Positions 1-5,979 of a stretch of 14,983 bases of DNA are shown here, piece after piece. The notes below the pieces were generated by a model. The model did no database searches. It saw only the letters and a list, made by a program, of their open reading frames with translations, and was not told the origin of the DNA. Position 1 is the first letter of the stretch. The number at the start of each line of letters is the position of its first letter. The position numbers were made by a program, and so were the translations under genes. The DNA is from HGM04593 sp045660825 (GTDB lineage Bacteria; Bacteroidota; Bacteroidia; Bacteroidales; Bacteroidaceae): assembly GCA_045660825.1 (NCBI GenBank), contig JAZREN010000050.1, positions 1 to 14,983 on the forward strand. Direction: 5' to 3'.

Positions 1-390
1 GTAAGTGATACCGAAACCATGAGAGAAATAGAGCGCCTTGCCCGGAGTGAGATGCTTCTTCACAGTAGGCCAAACAGCAATCTGTCCCGCATCGGAGAGC
101 AAGTACTCAATGATGGTAGCCTTCTCGCAAGCCTCCTCAATATCAAACAGATTCTCGCCCGGAACCCAACCATCCTCAATAGCCTTGTCCCAGCTCTTTG
201 AATCCTTTCTCTGTCCAACGATAACGTTGAAACCATTGTCTCTCAAGTTAAGTGACTGGCCGGGGCCCTGTACACCATAACCGATAACCGCAATGGTCTC
301 GTCCTTCAATGTCTCCAAAGCTTTTGCCAATGGATATTCTTCACGTGTCACGACGTTCTCAACCACGCCGCCAAAATTCATCTGTGCCAT
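1..390 (-). CDS. ilvC: Ketol-acid reductoisomerase, N-terminal part (runs off window start)
   Basis: This is the third gene of the ilv operon; its product makes 2,3-dihydroxy-isovalerate (or the methylvalerate form) from acetolactate (or acetohydroxybutyrate) with NADPH in valine/isoleucine synthesis. The 130 visible codons begin MAQMNFGGVVENVVTREEYP. A Rossmann dinucleotide-binding loop, GYGVQGPGQ, lies at residues 37-45, and SHGFG at 123-127 belongs to the conserved core of the family. The rest, including the Mg-binding knotted C-terminal domain, is outside the window. I chose the ATG at 390; Met4 is an alternative start. An 86-bp AT-rich gap without a terminator separates it from ilvN, consistent with co-transcription. 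From memory, Bacteroides species often carry an acyl-ACP thioesterase gene in this gap; none is present here. Confidence 0.95.
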   Translation of the reverse strand, partial: MAQMNFGGVVENVVTREEYPLAKALETLKDETIAVIGYGVQGPGQSLNLRDNGFNVIVGQRKDSKSWDKAIEDGWVPGENLFDIEEACEKATIIEYLLSDAGQIAVWPTVKKHLTPGKALYFSHGFGITY

Positions 391-476
391 AATTGTAATT
401 ATTTTTTAGGTTATTGTTTTGTTATTTATTCTTTATTAAACTTGTCCTTTGTTCATAGAAGAGATGCAGTGGAGTG

Positions 477-1007
477 TTACATCATTGCCTTTTTCCTTTG
501 TTCCTCTACATGCTGCATGTATTCGTTCATCAGCTCCGTGCGCGATTTGATGATTGCCACAACTCCCGAGCAGACGAACTGGTAGAGTCCATAGGGCGAG
601 AGCATCTGGTAAAGCTCGTCAATTTCCTCTTTGTGACCGGTCTTCTCAAGTACAATGTAGTCATCATGGATGTCGAGTATTCTCACATTGTGGCGGCGCA
701 CAAGCTCCTCGACGTTGCGTCCGCGCTTCACCTTGTAGAGCGCAATCTGCTGCATAACCACCTCCGATGGTGTGTAGCAGAAAGCCTTCAGCACATCCAC
801 TTTCTTCTCAATCTGTTTCACAAGGTTGGCAACCTTCTCCTCGTCGTTGTGTACAAGGATTGTGTATTTGTGTACACCCTCTATTGCCGACTCCGACACT
901 GTCAACGATTCGATGTTCACGTTGCGGTGTGTGAACACAGTTGTAATCTGGCTCAACAGACCAACCTTGTTCTCTGAAAATACGGTTATTATAAAATCTT
1001 TGTTCAT
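477..1007 (-). CDS. ilvN: Acetolactate synthase small (regulatory) subunit
   Basis: This 176-residue protein is the regulatory partner of IlvB; in this family it stimulates the catalytic subunit and confers feedback inhibition by valine or other branched-chain amino acids. The N-terminal ACT domain is clear at about residues 4-75: FIITVFSENKVGLLSQITTVF followed by the NVNIESLTVSES segment typical of IlvN/IlvH. The C-terminal half (about 80-165) matches the second small-subunit domain, including a GHKEEIDELYQMLSPYG segment. The length is normal for the family. The start ATG at 1007 gives MNKDFIITVF with no extra N-terminal tail. It lies between ilvB and ilvC on the same strand. The large antisense reading frame over it is a shadow. 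Confidence 0.95.
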   Translation of the reverse strand: MNKDFIITVFSENKVGLLSQITTVFTHRNVNIESLTVSESAIEGVHKYTILVHNDEEKVANLVKQIEKKVDVLKAFCYTPSEVVMQQIALYKVKRGRNVEELVRRHNVRILDIHDDYIVLEKTGHKEEIDELYQMLSPYGLYQFVCSGVVAIIKSRTELMNEYMQHVEEQRKKAMM

Positions 1008-1042
1008 TGTTGTTCAAAGTTTACTCAACAAAATACATATTT

Positions 1043-1069
1043 GTCATTTCGAACGAATGTGAGAAATCT
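1043..1069. repeat. Dispersed intergenic motif (GTCATTTCGAACGAA...)
   Basis: The segment GTCATTTCGAACGAATGTG followed by AGAAATCT resembles a short intergenic motif I remember from many Bacteroidetes genomes (GTCATTTCGAACGAAGTGAGAAATC). It contains the palindrome TTCGAA. Only one copy is in this window, so the repeat status rests on memory, not on the sequence shown. Confidence 0.4.
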
Positions 1070-1094
1070 CTTTCACACATTGTTTTAGAAATCC

Positions 1095-1178
1095 TTTGAC
1101 AATCCTTGCTTATCGCAACCTACACGGCGCAAACTTCGCCTGCGCTACGTGTAACCAACTGCTGCAAGCATTGTCGAA
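1095..1178. repeat. Cruciform-type palindromic repeat between ilvB and ilvN
   Basis: The 220-bp gap between ilvB and ilvN holds a nested inverted repeat. Outer arms 1095-1109 and 1164-1178 pair over 15 positions with one wobble and one mismatch. The inner hairpin pairs TACACG (1121-1126) with CGTGTA (1148-1153) and GCGCA (1127-1131) with TGCGC (1141-1145), with a TA bulge at 1146-1147 and a 9-nt loop. The same layout, with compensating base changes, recurs at 6037-6125 and 6633-6722, so this is a distant member of the family that makes up the 6-kb array. It would be transcribed inside the ilv mRNA. Confidence 0.6.
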
Positions 1179-1227
1179 CTAAAGTTTCGTCGCTCCGCTC
1201 TGTCGGGATATCAGAAACGCAGGCTTT

Positions 1228-2958
1228 TTATTCCAATCGGATATTTTCCAATGGCTGACCTGCTGGTACCATGGGGAATACATTCTCCTCTTTCTGCACT
1301 CTCACCTCGAGCATGAAAGAACCTTTGGCTTCGCGCATCTCCCTTACGGCATCGTCAAGATCCTCGTGCTTGTCTACACGGCGGTATGCAATGTGGTTCG
1401 CCTTTGCCAAAAGTTCGAAATCGGGGTTCACAAGCTCAGTGAACGAATAGCGTCGGTCGTAGAACAGTTCCTGCCACTGACGCACCATGCCCAAGTATTC
1501 GTTATTCATGAGAACAATCTTCACTCCAACCTGTGACTGGAACATTGTACCCAGTTCCTGCGATGTCATCTGCAATCCTCCGTCGCCAACAAAAAGGCAG
1601 ACTTCCCTGTCGGGCATGCCAATCTTTGCACCTATTGCAGCCGGCAATCCGTATCCCATTGTACCAAGACCACCCGATGTTATTATGCTGCGTGAGCGCT
1701 TGAAACGGAAATAACGCGAAGCAAACATCTGCTGCTGTCCAACGTCGGTCACAATGATTGCATCGTCGAACTGTTGCGACACGGCGTCAACCACCTCGCC
1801 CATGCGTAACAGCTCGCCACGTCGTTCAATGGCCGGCTCAATAACATCCTCGCGTTCAATGTTTGCACACACGCGGAACTCGTCAATCCATGCACTGTGG
1901 TCGTTCTTTGTTATTTTCTCTGTAAGTAACGGCAACGTCTTCTTTACATCACCCATTACGGCAACATCGGCATAAATGAGTTTGTTTACCTCGGCCGGGT
2001 CAATCTCCATATGTATGATCTTGGCGTTAATGCCAAAGTTCGAAGGCTTGCCTGTTGCGCGCTCGTCAAAGCGCATGCCAATGGCAATCAGCAGGTCGCA
2101 GTCGCGGTTCTTGATGTTGGGGCCATAGTTACCGTGCATACCCATCATGCCTACGAACTGCGGATGGTCTGACGGAACAGCCGACATTCCAAGCAACGTG
2201 CTTGTCGCGGGAACGCCGCTCTTCTCAAGGAACTCAAGCAACTCCTTCTCGGCATGGCCAAGAATTACACCTTGGCCAATGAGAGCCATGGGCTTGCGTG
2301 CAAGGTTAATAAGGCGTGCAGCCTCCAGAATCTGGCCGTCGTCGATGTCGTTGTCGGGCATGTAGCTGCGTATGAACTTGGTGGGGTTGTACTCAAAGTC
2401 GAGCATTCCGGTCTGCGCATCTTTGGTGATGTCAACCACTACAGGGCCGGGGCGTCCTGTCGATGCAACGTAGAAAGCACGTGCAATAGCCTCGGGGATA
2501 TCCTCGGCACGCTTCACCTGGCAGTTCCATTTTGTTATTGAGTTAGTAATCTCAATGAAATTTATCTCCTGGAAAGCATCGGTTCCCAATGTCGACGATG
2601 CCACCTGGCCGGTGATGAGCACTATCGGTGTCGAGTCGAGCATCGCATCGGCAAGTCCACTCACGGTGTTTGTTGCACCAGGGCCCGATGTCACCATGCA
2701 CACACCAGTGCGGCCTGTAGCGCGGGCATAGCCCTCGGCAGCATGCACGGCACATTGCTCGTGGCGCACAAGTATATGGTTCAGTTTGTCGCGATAGTCA
2801 TACAAAGCATCATATACCGATATTATGGCGCCGCCCGGATAACCGAACATGGTGTCAACACCTTCGGCAAGCAATGAACGTATCACCGCTTCGGCTCCGC
2901 TTATGCGTGGCAACTCCTTGTTAGGTGAAATGGTGTTCCCGTTTTCTTTGAAATCCAT
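1228..2958 (-). CDS. ilvB: Acetolactate synthase large (catalytic) subunit
   Basis: This is the thiamine-diphosphate enzyme that condenses two pyruvates to acetolactate, or pyruvate and 2-oxobutyrate to acetohydroxybutyrate, the first common step of valine, leucine and isoleucine synthesis. It has 576 residues, normal for the family. The N-terminal TPP domain has the YPGGAI segment (40-45) and the catalytic-type glutamate in RHEQ (Glu67); a middle domain follows (about 200-345, RFDERATGK at 297-305). The C-terminal TPP/Mg motif runs from GDGG (458-461) to NN (485-486), followed by EYLGMVRQWQELFY. It is the first gene of the operon, with ilvN downstream. The start ATG at 2958 sits 22 nt after a leader terminator, so expression is probably controlled by attenuation. 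ilvD is not adjacent. Confidence 0.97.
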   Translation of the reverse strand: MDFKENGNTISPNKELPRISGAEAVIRSLLAEGVDTMFGYPGGAIISVYDALYDYRDKLNHILVRHEQCAVHAAEGYARATGRTGVCMVTSGPGATNTVSGLADAMLDSTPIVLITGQVASSTLGTDAFQEINFIEITNSITKWNCQVKRAEDIPEAIARAFYVASTGRPGPVVVDITKDAQTGMLDFEYNPTKFIRSYMPDNDIDDGQILEAARLINLARKPMALIGQGVILGHAEKELLEFLEKSGVPATSTLLGMSAVPSDHPQFVGMMGMHGNYGPNIKNRDCDLLIAIGMRFDERATGKPSNFGINAKIIHMEIDPAEVNKLIYADVAVMGDVKKTLPLLTEKITKNDHSAWIDEFRVCANIEREDVIEPAIERRGELLRMGEVVDAVSQQFDDAIIVTDVGQQQMFASRYFRFKRSRSIITSGGLGTMGYGLPAAIGAKIGMPDREVCLFVGDGGLQMTSQELGTMFQSQVGVKIVLMNNEYLGMVRQWQELFYDRRYSFTELVNPDFELLAKANHIAYRRVDKHEDLDDAVREMREAKGSFMLEVRVQKEENVFPMVPAGQPLENIRLE

Positions 2959-2979
2959 ATTATTATATAAGGTTTATTA

Positions 2980-3019
2980 TTGAAAAAGCCTCTCTCCTCA
3001 ATGGAGAAAGGCTTTTCAA
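2980..3019 (-). terminator. Leader (attenuator) terminator of the ilv operon
   Basis: On the minus strand arm TTGAAAAGCCTTTCTCC (3019-3003) pairs with GGAGAGAGGCTTTTTCAA (2997-2980) around the loop 3002-2998, with one bulge and one mismatch. The run of Ts lies in the 3' arm. The hairpin ends 21 nt before the ilvB start codon. Its 5' arm can alternatively pair with 3058-3050 (the antiterminator), which marks it as the switchable terminator of an attenuator and not an ordinary gene end. Confidence 0.75.
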
Positions 3020-3058
3020 TGTATTTACAGTGTTTATATATACATACAACCTTTCTCC
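3003..3058 (-). promoter_or_regulatory. Antiterminator hairpin of the ilv attenuator
   Basis: On the minus strand GGAGAAAGG (3058-3050) is exactly complementary to CCTTTCTCC (3011-3003), the 5' arm of the leader terminator; a G-T and a T-A pair extend it to 11 bp. The segment starts 2 nt after the leader-peptide stop codon (3063-3061), where a ribosome finishing the peptide would cover it. A weaker pairing of the upstream AACCT (within 3090-3086) with AGGTT (3052-3048) could form the protector stem. This matches the 1:2, 2:3, 3:4 geometry of classical amino-acid attenuators. Confidence 0.7.
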
Positions 3059-3060
3059 CG

Positions 3061-3117
3061 TCATCTGCGCAAGACCACGAGGTTTAGGTTATTAAGGATA
3101 TACATACTGTTGAACAT
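3061..3117 (-). CDS. ilv operon leader peptide (18 residues, Leu/Val/Ile rich)
   Basis: The reading frame ATG (3117) to TGA (3061) encodes MFNSMYILNNLNLVVLRR. Seven of 18 residues are Ile, Leu or Val, and four of them (Leu-Val-Val-Leu) are consecutive just before the two final arginines. It begins about 30 nt downstream of the last base of the promoter -7 box at 3147 and ends 2 nt before the antiterminator segment. The inferred role is sensing charged branched-chain tRNAs: ribosome stalling would free the antiterminator and allow ilvB-ilvN-ilvC transcription. The peptide itself probably has no function. It is too short to detect by homology; the call rests on composition, position and the flanking alternative hairpins. 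Confidence 0.7.
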   Translation of the reverse strand: MFNSMYILNNLNLVVLRR

Positions 3118-3146
3118 AAAAACTCTCTTTTTGTCTGTTATGGGTG

Positions 3147-3177
3147 CGAATGTAATAGCAAAAAATAATAAAAACAA
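3147..3177 (-). promoter_or_regulatory. Promoter of the ilv operon (Bacteroidetes type)
   Basis: On the minus strand TTG (3177-3175) is separated by exactly 20 bp from TACATTCG (3154-3147), one mismatch from the consensus TAnnTTTG. The transcript would start near 3141, giving a leader of roughly 180 nt before ilvB that contains the leader peptide and both alternative hairpins. Confidence 0.55.
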
Positions 3178-3278
3178 TAGTTTTGCATACTTTTTTATAG
3201 AAAAATAATGATTTTATGCTTGTATGTGTCAAAGAGTATCTTCGGAATGGTGGAATTTTGGCATAATATCAATACAAA

Positions 3279-3305
3279 ACGCCCCAGCCATTAAAGGCCG
3301 GGCGT
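3279..3305 (-). terminator. Possible terminator after the unknown membrane protein gene
   Basis: ACGCCC (3279-3284) pairs with GGGCGT (3300-3305), and inner GCC (3287-3289) with GGC (3296-3298). The hairpin lies 19 nt after the stop codon of the minus-strand gene and is followed on that strand by GTTTTGTATT, a weak T tract. Its position supports a terminator; the poor T run lowers confidence. Confidence 0.4.
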
Positions 3306-3323
3306 CTGTGAGGGTGAAGCGGG

Positions 3324-4103
3324 TTAGTTACCTGTAAAATCCTTAAGTTCAAATCCGCATGTAGCGATATGTTTGTCATTTATGTCGGAAAATATATACA
3401 GGAATTTGATGTTTGCAGCACTGAAGAAATCGAGCGAATATACTCTAATAGAACGACATAAAGATAAAACAGAGTAGAATATTTCCGTTTTCATATCTTC
3501 GCCAAAATCATCAATGAATCCCTCCAAATCACCTTCAAGGAAATCGTCCTTGTCAATGTCCAATTGGTAAATGAATGTATATGTTGAATCTGATATCAAT
3601 ATCTTGTTTAGGATTAAAATCTCTTGGGTTCTCAAAGGTACCTCCATGTTTGTCTTTTCGAATTCTTCGTTCAAGCCGGCTTTAAACCCTGATATAGCTT
3701 CTGCCAATAATGCCTCTTCCTTATTGTTGCCACTCATCTCCATTGGCTCATCGTTGACCTCCGTGATGTCGCTTTCAGTAATATTAGCTTCAACATTCTT
3801 CTTTTGGATTAACCCCAACAGTATATTTGCCCCTAACAACACGCTACCTAATGATATCAATATAGCCGGAGCAATTTTGGAATAGCTTTTTTCTTCACAT
3901 AATATCCTTTTTGCCAAAACTTTTCTTGACAACATTGTTAGTCCAACAGAAAGCACCCACAGTTCTGGTATCAAAATCGATATGCCAAGTATGTATAACG
4001 GGCTAGGGAGAGGTCCCTCAATTGTAATCACCAATGTGCCTAATAGAAAATGAATAATCAGCCACAAGAAGATTAATGATGAATAATAGATAACATTTTT
4101 CAT
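3324..4103 (-). CDS. Membrane protein of unknown function
   Basis: I do not recognise this 259-residue protein. Three hydrophobic segments lie at about residues 5-27, 35-58 and 77-99. The stretch between the second and third (SRKVLAKRILCEEKSYSK) is strongly basic and so probably cytoplasmic, which would put the acidic C-terminal region (100-259) outside the inner membrane. That region has no cysteine pair or catalytic motif I can name; it carries an acidic stretch DIDKDDFLEGDLEGFIDDFGED near 190-211. The start ATG at 4103 follows an AT-rich leader. No protein-coding neighbour shares an evident operon with it, but a long hairpin element with its own promoter lies directly upstream, so the gene may be read from that promoter with a leader of about 245 nt. 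Confidence 0.75.
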   Translation of the reverse strand: MKNVIYYSSLIFLWLIIHFLLGTLVITIEGPLPSPLYILGISILIPELWVLSVGLTMLSRKVLAKRILCEEKSYSKIAPAILISLGSVLLGANILLGLIQKKNVEANITESDITEVNDEPMEMSGNNKEEALLAEAISGFKAGLNEEFEKTNMEVPLRTQEILILNKILISDSTYTFIYQLDIDKDDFLEGDLEGFIDDFGEDMKTEIFYSVLSLCRSIRVYSLDFFSAANIKFLYIFSDINDKHIATCGFELKDFTGN

Positions 4104-4109
4104 AATTTT

Positions 4110-4169
4110 CTTTTTATAGTTAAAATAGTAGACCTTTTATGCGAGAGGAGTTTGCCAAACTATAAAAAG
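4110..4169. repeat. Inverted repeat in front of the membrane protein gene
   Basis: CTTTTTATAGTT (4110-4121) is repeated in exact inversion as AACTATAAAAAG (4158-4169), with 36 nt between the 12-bp arms. The downstream arm (4110-4121) ends 7 bp from the start codon. It could close a hairpin in the leader mRNA and hide the start region, or it marks the 3' end of the structured element upstream. Confidence 0.5.
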
Positions 4170-4352
4170 AAAGCGCAGACCCTCGTCATACGCCTCCTGG
4201 TTCACCACAAACCATTACAATCTATGAGAAAGCCCGCGCTTGTGCGCAAACTCTCAACGATTGTAATATATTGCTCGTTCATTTTCCGAGGTGGTGATTC
4301 AGAGGCTATTGAGCAAAAATCATATGTCTTGTACTCGGTTTCCCGATTACAA
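4158..4352 (-). ncRNA. Candidate structured RNA, about 195 nt (6S-like shape or long mRNA leader)
   Basis: The region folds into one long interrupted hairpin. Outer stem: GCCTC (4192-4196) with GAGGC (4302-4306), TG with CA, then TCACCAC (4202-4208) with GTGGTGA (4291-4297). After a very asymmetric internal loop comes ATTACAATC (4214-4222) with GATTGTAAT (4259-4267), then TGAGA with TCTCA (4225-4229, 4252-4256) and GCGC with GCGC (4236-4239, 4244-4247). The predicted 5' end holds a small hairpin TTGTA-UCGG-GAAA-CCGA-UACAA (4352-4329 on the minus strand). The 3' end is a T-rich stretch (CTTTCTTTTTATAG, 4174-4161). A consensus promoter sits immediately upstream. A long hairpin with an open asymmetric centre suggests 6S RNA, but I cannot confirm the family; a cis-regulatory leader of the 3324-4103 gene is the alternative. 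Confidence 0.5.
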
Positions 4353-4354
4353 CG

Positions 4355-4387
4355 CAAATATAGTGCAAGCGAATGAAATAATGCAAA
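4355..4387 (-). promoter_or_regulatory. Consensus Bacteroidetes promoter for the structured RNA
   Basis: On the minus strand TTTG (4387-4384), 21 bp, then TATATTTG (4362-4355), an exact TAnnTTTG. Transcription would begin close to 4350, at the first hairpin of the structured element. Confidence 0.6.
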
Positions 4388-4390
4388 TTT

Positions 4391-4741
4391 TATTTACAAT
4401 TATTTTACAATGAGCGTAGCCTATATTCAATGGAGTTAAATATAACCATAAATTTAATGTATTCTCTAAAATGTGAGATAAATTTGATTGTATATAGACA
4501 AAGTTATTGCTCCTGGCGAAGTTGGGAGCAATAACTTACAAACTAAATTCAAATTAAATACTAAACTCTCTCTTTACCCTCTGTACTGTGCTAACGCTTA
4601 CATTTGAAAGCCACGGTTAAGCGAGTGTAAAGGAAATGTATTTACTTTGCCGAGCGGTAGTGGGTTCGTGAAACAAAGCTTTGCTGTGTTTCGTACAGAG
4701 TAACCACGTTTGAGCAGTTAAAGAACCTTTTTGTTTTCCTC
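4391..4741. other. AT-rich non-coding region with inverted repeats
   Basis: I find no credible gene here. A 13-bp perfect hairpin, AAGTTATTGCTCC (4501-4513) with GGAGCAATAACTT (4525-4537), has an 11-nt loop and no T tract on either side. A second element has outer arms CTCTGTAC (4579-4586) and GTACAGAG (4693-4700), enclosing CGCTTA/TAAGCG (4595-4600, 4618-4623) and GAAACA/TGTTTC (4670-4675, 4687-4692), a branched layout. Either could be part of the 3' untranslated end of the toxin gene transcript. Confidence 0.45.
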
Positions 4742-5401
4742 TTATCGGGTTAAATTTTCAATCCATTCAGTAAAATCAAGTTTAATCAGTTGCCAATACT
4801 TGTTTTGGAGACATACCGGGTCTGGGTCTGAATTGGCAATGGAGAAGTCCAATAACCCATTAATGCATTCTTCGTATGTTGATCCATATGGGTAACGTTC
4901 TTCATATAATGAAAGCATCTGTTCAATACTATAATGATTGTGCAGTAGGTGTAAATCCCAAAAATCTTTTTTGCGTCCGCCACGTGCGAGTACATCTATT
5001 TTCATTGCCACAATATCATCAACTGCTGCAATGTGTATATTTCCATATTGTTCAACTGGGCGGATGAATGGGTCTGTATAAAAAAGGTCTAGTTTAACAC
5101 AATCTTCTTTTGGGTTGCCTACAAGATACGAAACTCCAAAACTTACAACCTCTCCACAATCTCCGCTACAATATGGAAACTCTCTTCTAAGAATATCTTG
5201 CAAATGATGAAAATCTAAAGAACCATATTCAGCATCAGTGAAAAGGTCTATGTCGTCCGACATTCTATGACCATATCGCAATGATAGCGATGTTTCGCCC
5301 ACAAGACGGAAAGGTGTAAACTCCTCTAATCTCATTAGGTGTTCTAATGTTGAACGGAGTATTGGTTTTACGGTCTGGAATTGCAATGTCTTATCCTTCA
5401 T
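4742..5401 (-). CDS. AbiEii-type nucleotidyltransferase, putative toxin
   Basis: This 219-residue protein matches the nucleotidyltransferase family of AbiEii/AbiGii toxins. Key segments are GETSLSLRYGHRMSDDIDLF (35-54), the variant of the GG(T)..L....GHR.S.DIDLF active site with metal-binding Asp50/Asp52; a later KLDLF with Asp105; and RGGRKKDFWDL (140-150), the usual basic/aspartate motif of the family. In studied AbiE systems the toxin transfers nucleotides and arrests growth, giving phage resistance; that role is inferred here. The first residue of the motif pair is GE where most relatives have GG. I chose the ATG at 5401, which overlaps the antitoxin stop by 11 nt; a TTG 6 nt upstream is possible. 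The overlap implies translational coupling with the upstream XRE gene. Confidence 0.85.
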   Translation of the reverse strand: MKDKTLQFQTVKPILRSTLEHLMRLEEFTPFRLVGETSLSLRYGHRMSDDIDLFTDAEYGSLDFHHLQDILRREFPYCSGDCGEVVSFGVSYLVGNPKEDCVKLDLFYTDPFIRPVEQYGNIHIAAVDDIVAMKIDVLARGGRKKDFWDLHLLHNHYSIEQMLSLYEERYPYGSTYEECINGLLDFSIANSDPDPVCLQNKYWQLIKLDFTEWIENLTR

Positions 5402-5912
5402 AATCAAGATACATTTTCAGGTTTTGCTTTACATTATCAGCAAAAGGGGAAACATTAGTGCTGTCAATTGATGACAGAATTGTTTCTCTGCCATAAAAGC
5501 GGATAATCTCTTTAATCTCTTCTTCTGTGCCGCGTTCAAAAACCCTATTTATAACATAATGTTTGTGTGCGCTGAAATCAATCTTTTCGAGTGTGGTGTC
5601 CCAAAATAGAGCAGGGCGTATCTTTGATATGTCAGGGCGATTGCTCTGTGACAAGCGATGTTTTTCGTTGGTAATGTCGTGATGTACTTGCAACGTCATA
5701 AGAAGACCTTCTTCTAATCTTAAAGCGTTTTCTATGCGCAGTGAAAGCGGAATGTTCATAGCTCTGCGACCTCTTATGATTGCGCTGATGGTTTGCGGAT
5801 GTTCGCCAATGGATTCGGCAAAATGTCCGCTTTTAAGTCCATGCTTCTTGAGTTCTCTTTGCAAGTACGCTCCGGGATGCACTCCTTTTAATATTTCGAT
5901 TTTATCTTTCAT
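5391..5912 (-). CDS. XRE-family (HigA-like) antitoxin with C-terminal toxin-partner domain
   Basis: This 173-residue protein has an N-terminal helix-turn-helix of the HigA/XRE kind (about 10-75: HPGAYLQRELKKHGL, then FAESIGEHPQTISAIIRGRR). The C-terminal segment FWDTTLEKIDFSAHKHYVIN (103-122) followed by RVFERGTEEEIKEIIRFYG (123-141) resembles the domain often found in proteins encoded just before AbiEii-type nucleotidyltransferases, as here. It likely binds its own promoter and neutralises the downstream toxin. I chose the ATG at 5912 over a TTG at 5981 because homology-like sequence begins there and because a promoter and operator occupy the intervening DNA. The ATG lies only 4 nt after the -7 box, so the mRNA may be leaderless. 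Confidence 0.82.
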   Translation of the reverse strand: MKDKIEILKGVHPGAYLQRELKKHGLKSGHFAESIGEHPQTISAIIRGRRAMNIPLSLRIENALRLEEGLLMTLQVHHDITNEKHRLSQSNRPDISKIRPALFWDTTLEKIDFSAHKHYVINRVFERGTEEEIKEIIRFYGRETILSSIDSTNVSPFADNVKQNLKMYLDYEG

Positions 5913-5916
5913 GTTG

Positions 5917-5947
5917 CAGATGTAAACAAATTTGTTTAGAAAACAAA
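5917..5947 (-). promoter_or_regulatory. Promoter of the antitoxin-toxin operon
   Basis: On the minus strand TTTG (5947-5944), 19 bp, TACATCTG (5924-5917), one mismatch from TAnnTTTG. The start point would fall at or within a few bases of the antitoxin ATG at 5912. Confidence 0.45.
5923..5938. promoter_or_regulatory. Palindromic operator for the antitoxin
   Basis: TAAACAAATTTGTTTA is a perfect 16-bp palindrome lying inside the promoter spacer. A further half site, AAACAAAT, follows at 5941-5948 over the -33 element. Position and symmetry fit binding by the dimeric XRE antitoxin and autorepression. Confidence 0.55.
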
Positions 5948-5979
5948 TGCTAAACCAAAATGTTAGCTTTCGATATTGC

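Noticed and set aside
474..977. 167-codon plus-strand frame over ilvN
   Set aside because: Shadow of the ilvN gene; the minus-strand product matches the ACT-domain small subunit throughout.
4158..4352. Cobalamin riboswitch, tmRNA, RNase P RNA or SRP RNA
   Set aside because: None of the conserved segments of these families (B12 box, CCA end with tag frame, GAGGAAAGTCC, GGAAGG/AGCA loop) could be found on either strand.
4152..4376. 74-codon plus-strand frame in the structured RNA region
   Set aside because: It runs through the hairpin arms, has no plausible leader and is explained by the inverted repeats on the opposite strand.
4630..4705. tRNA-like look (GCCGAGCGGTAG, GGGTTCGTG)
   Set aside because: No cloverleaf with a 7-bp acceptor stem and anticodon arm can be built around these pieces.
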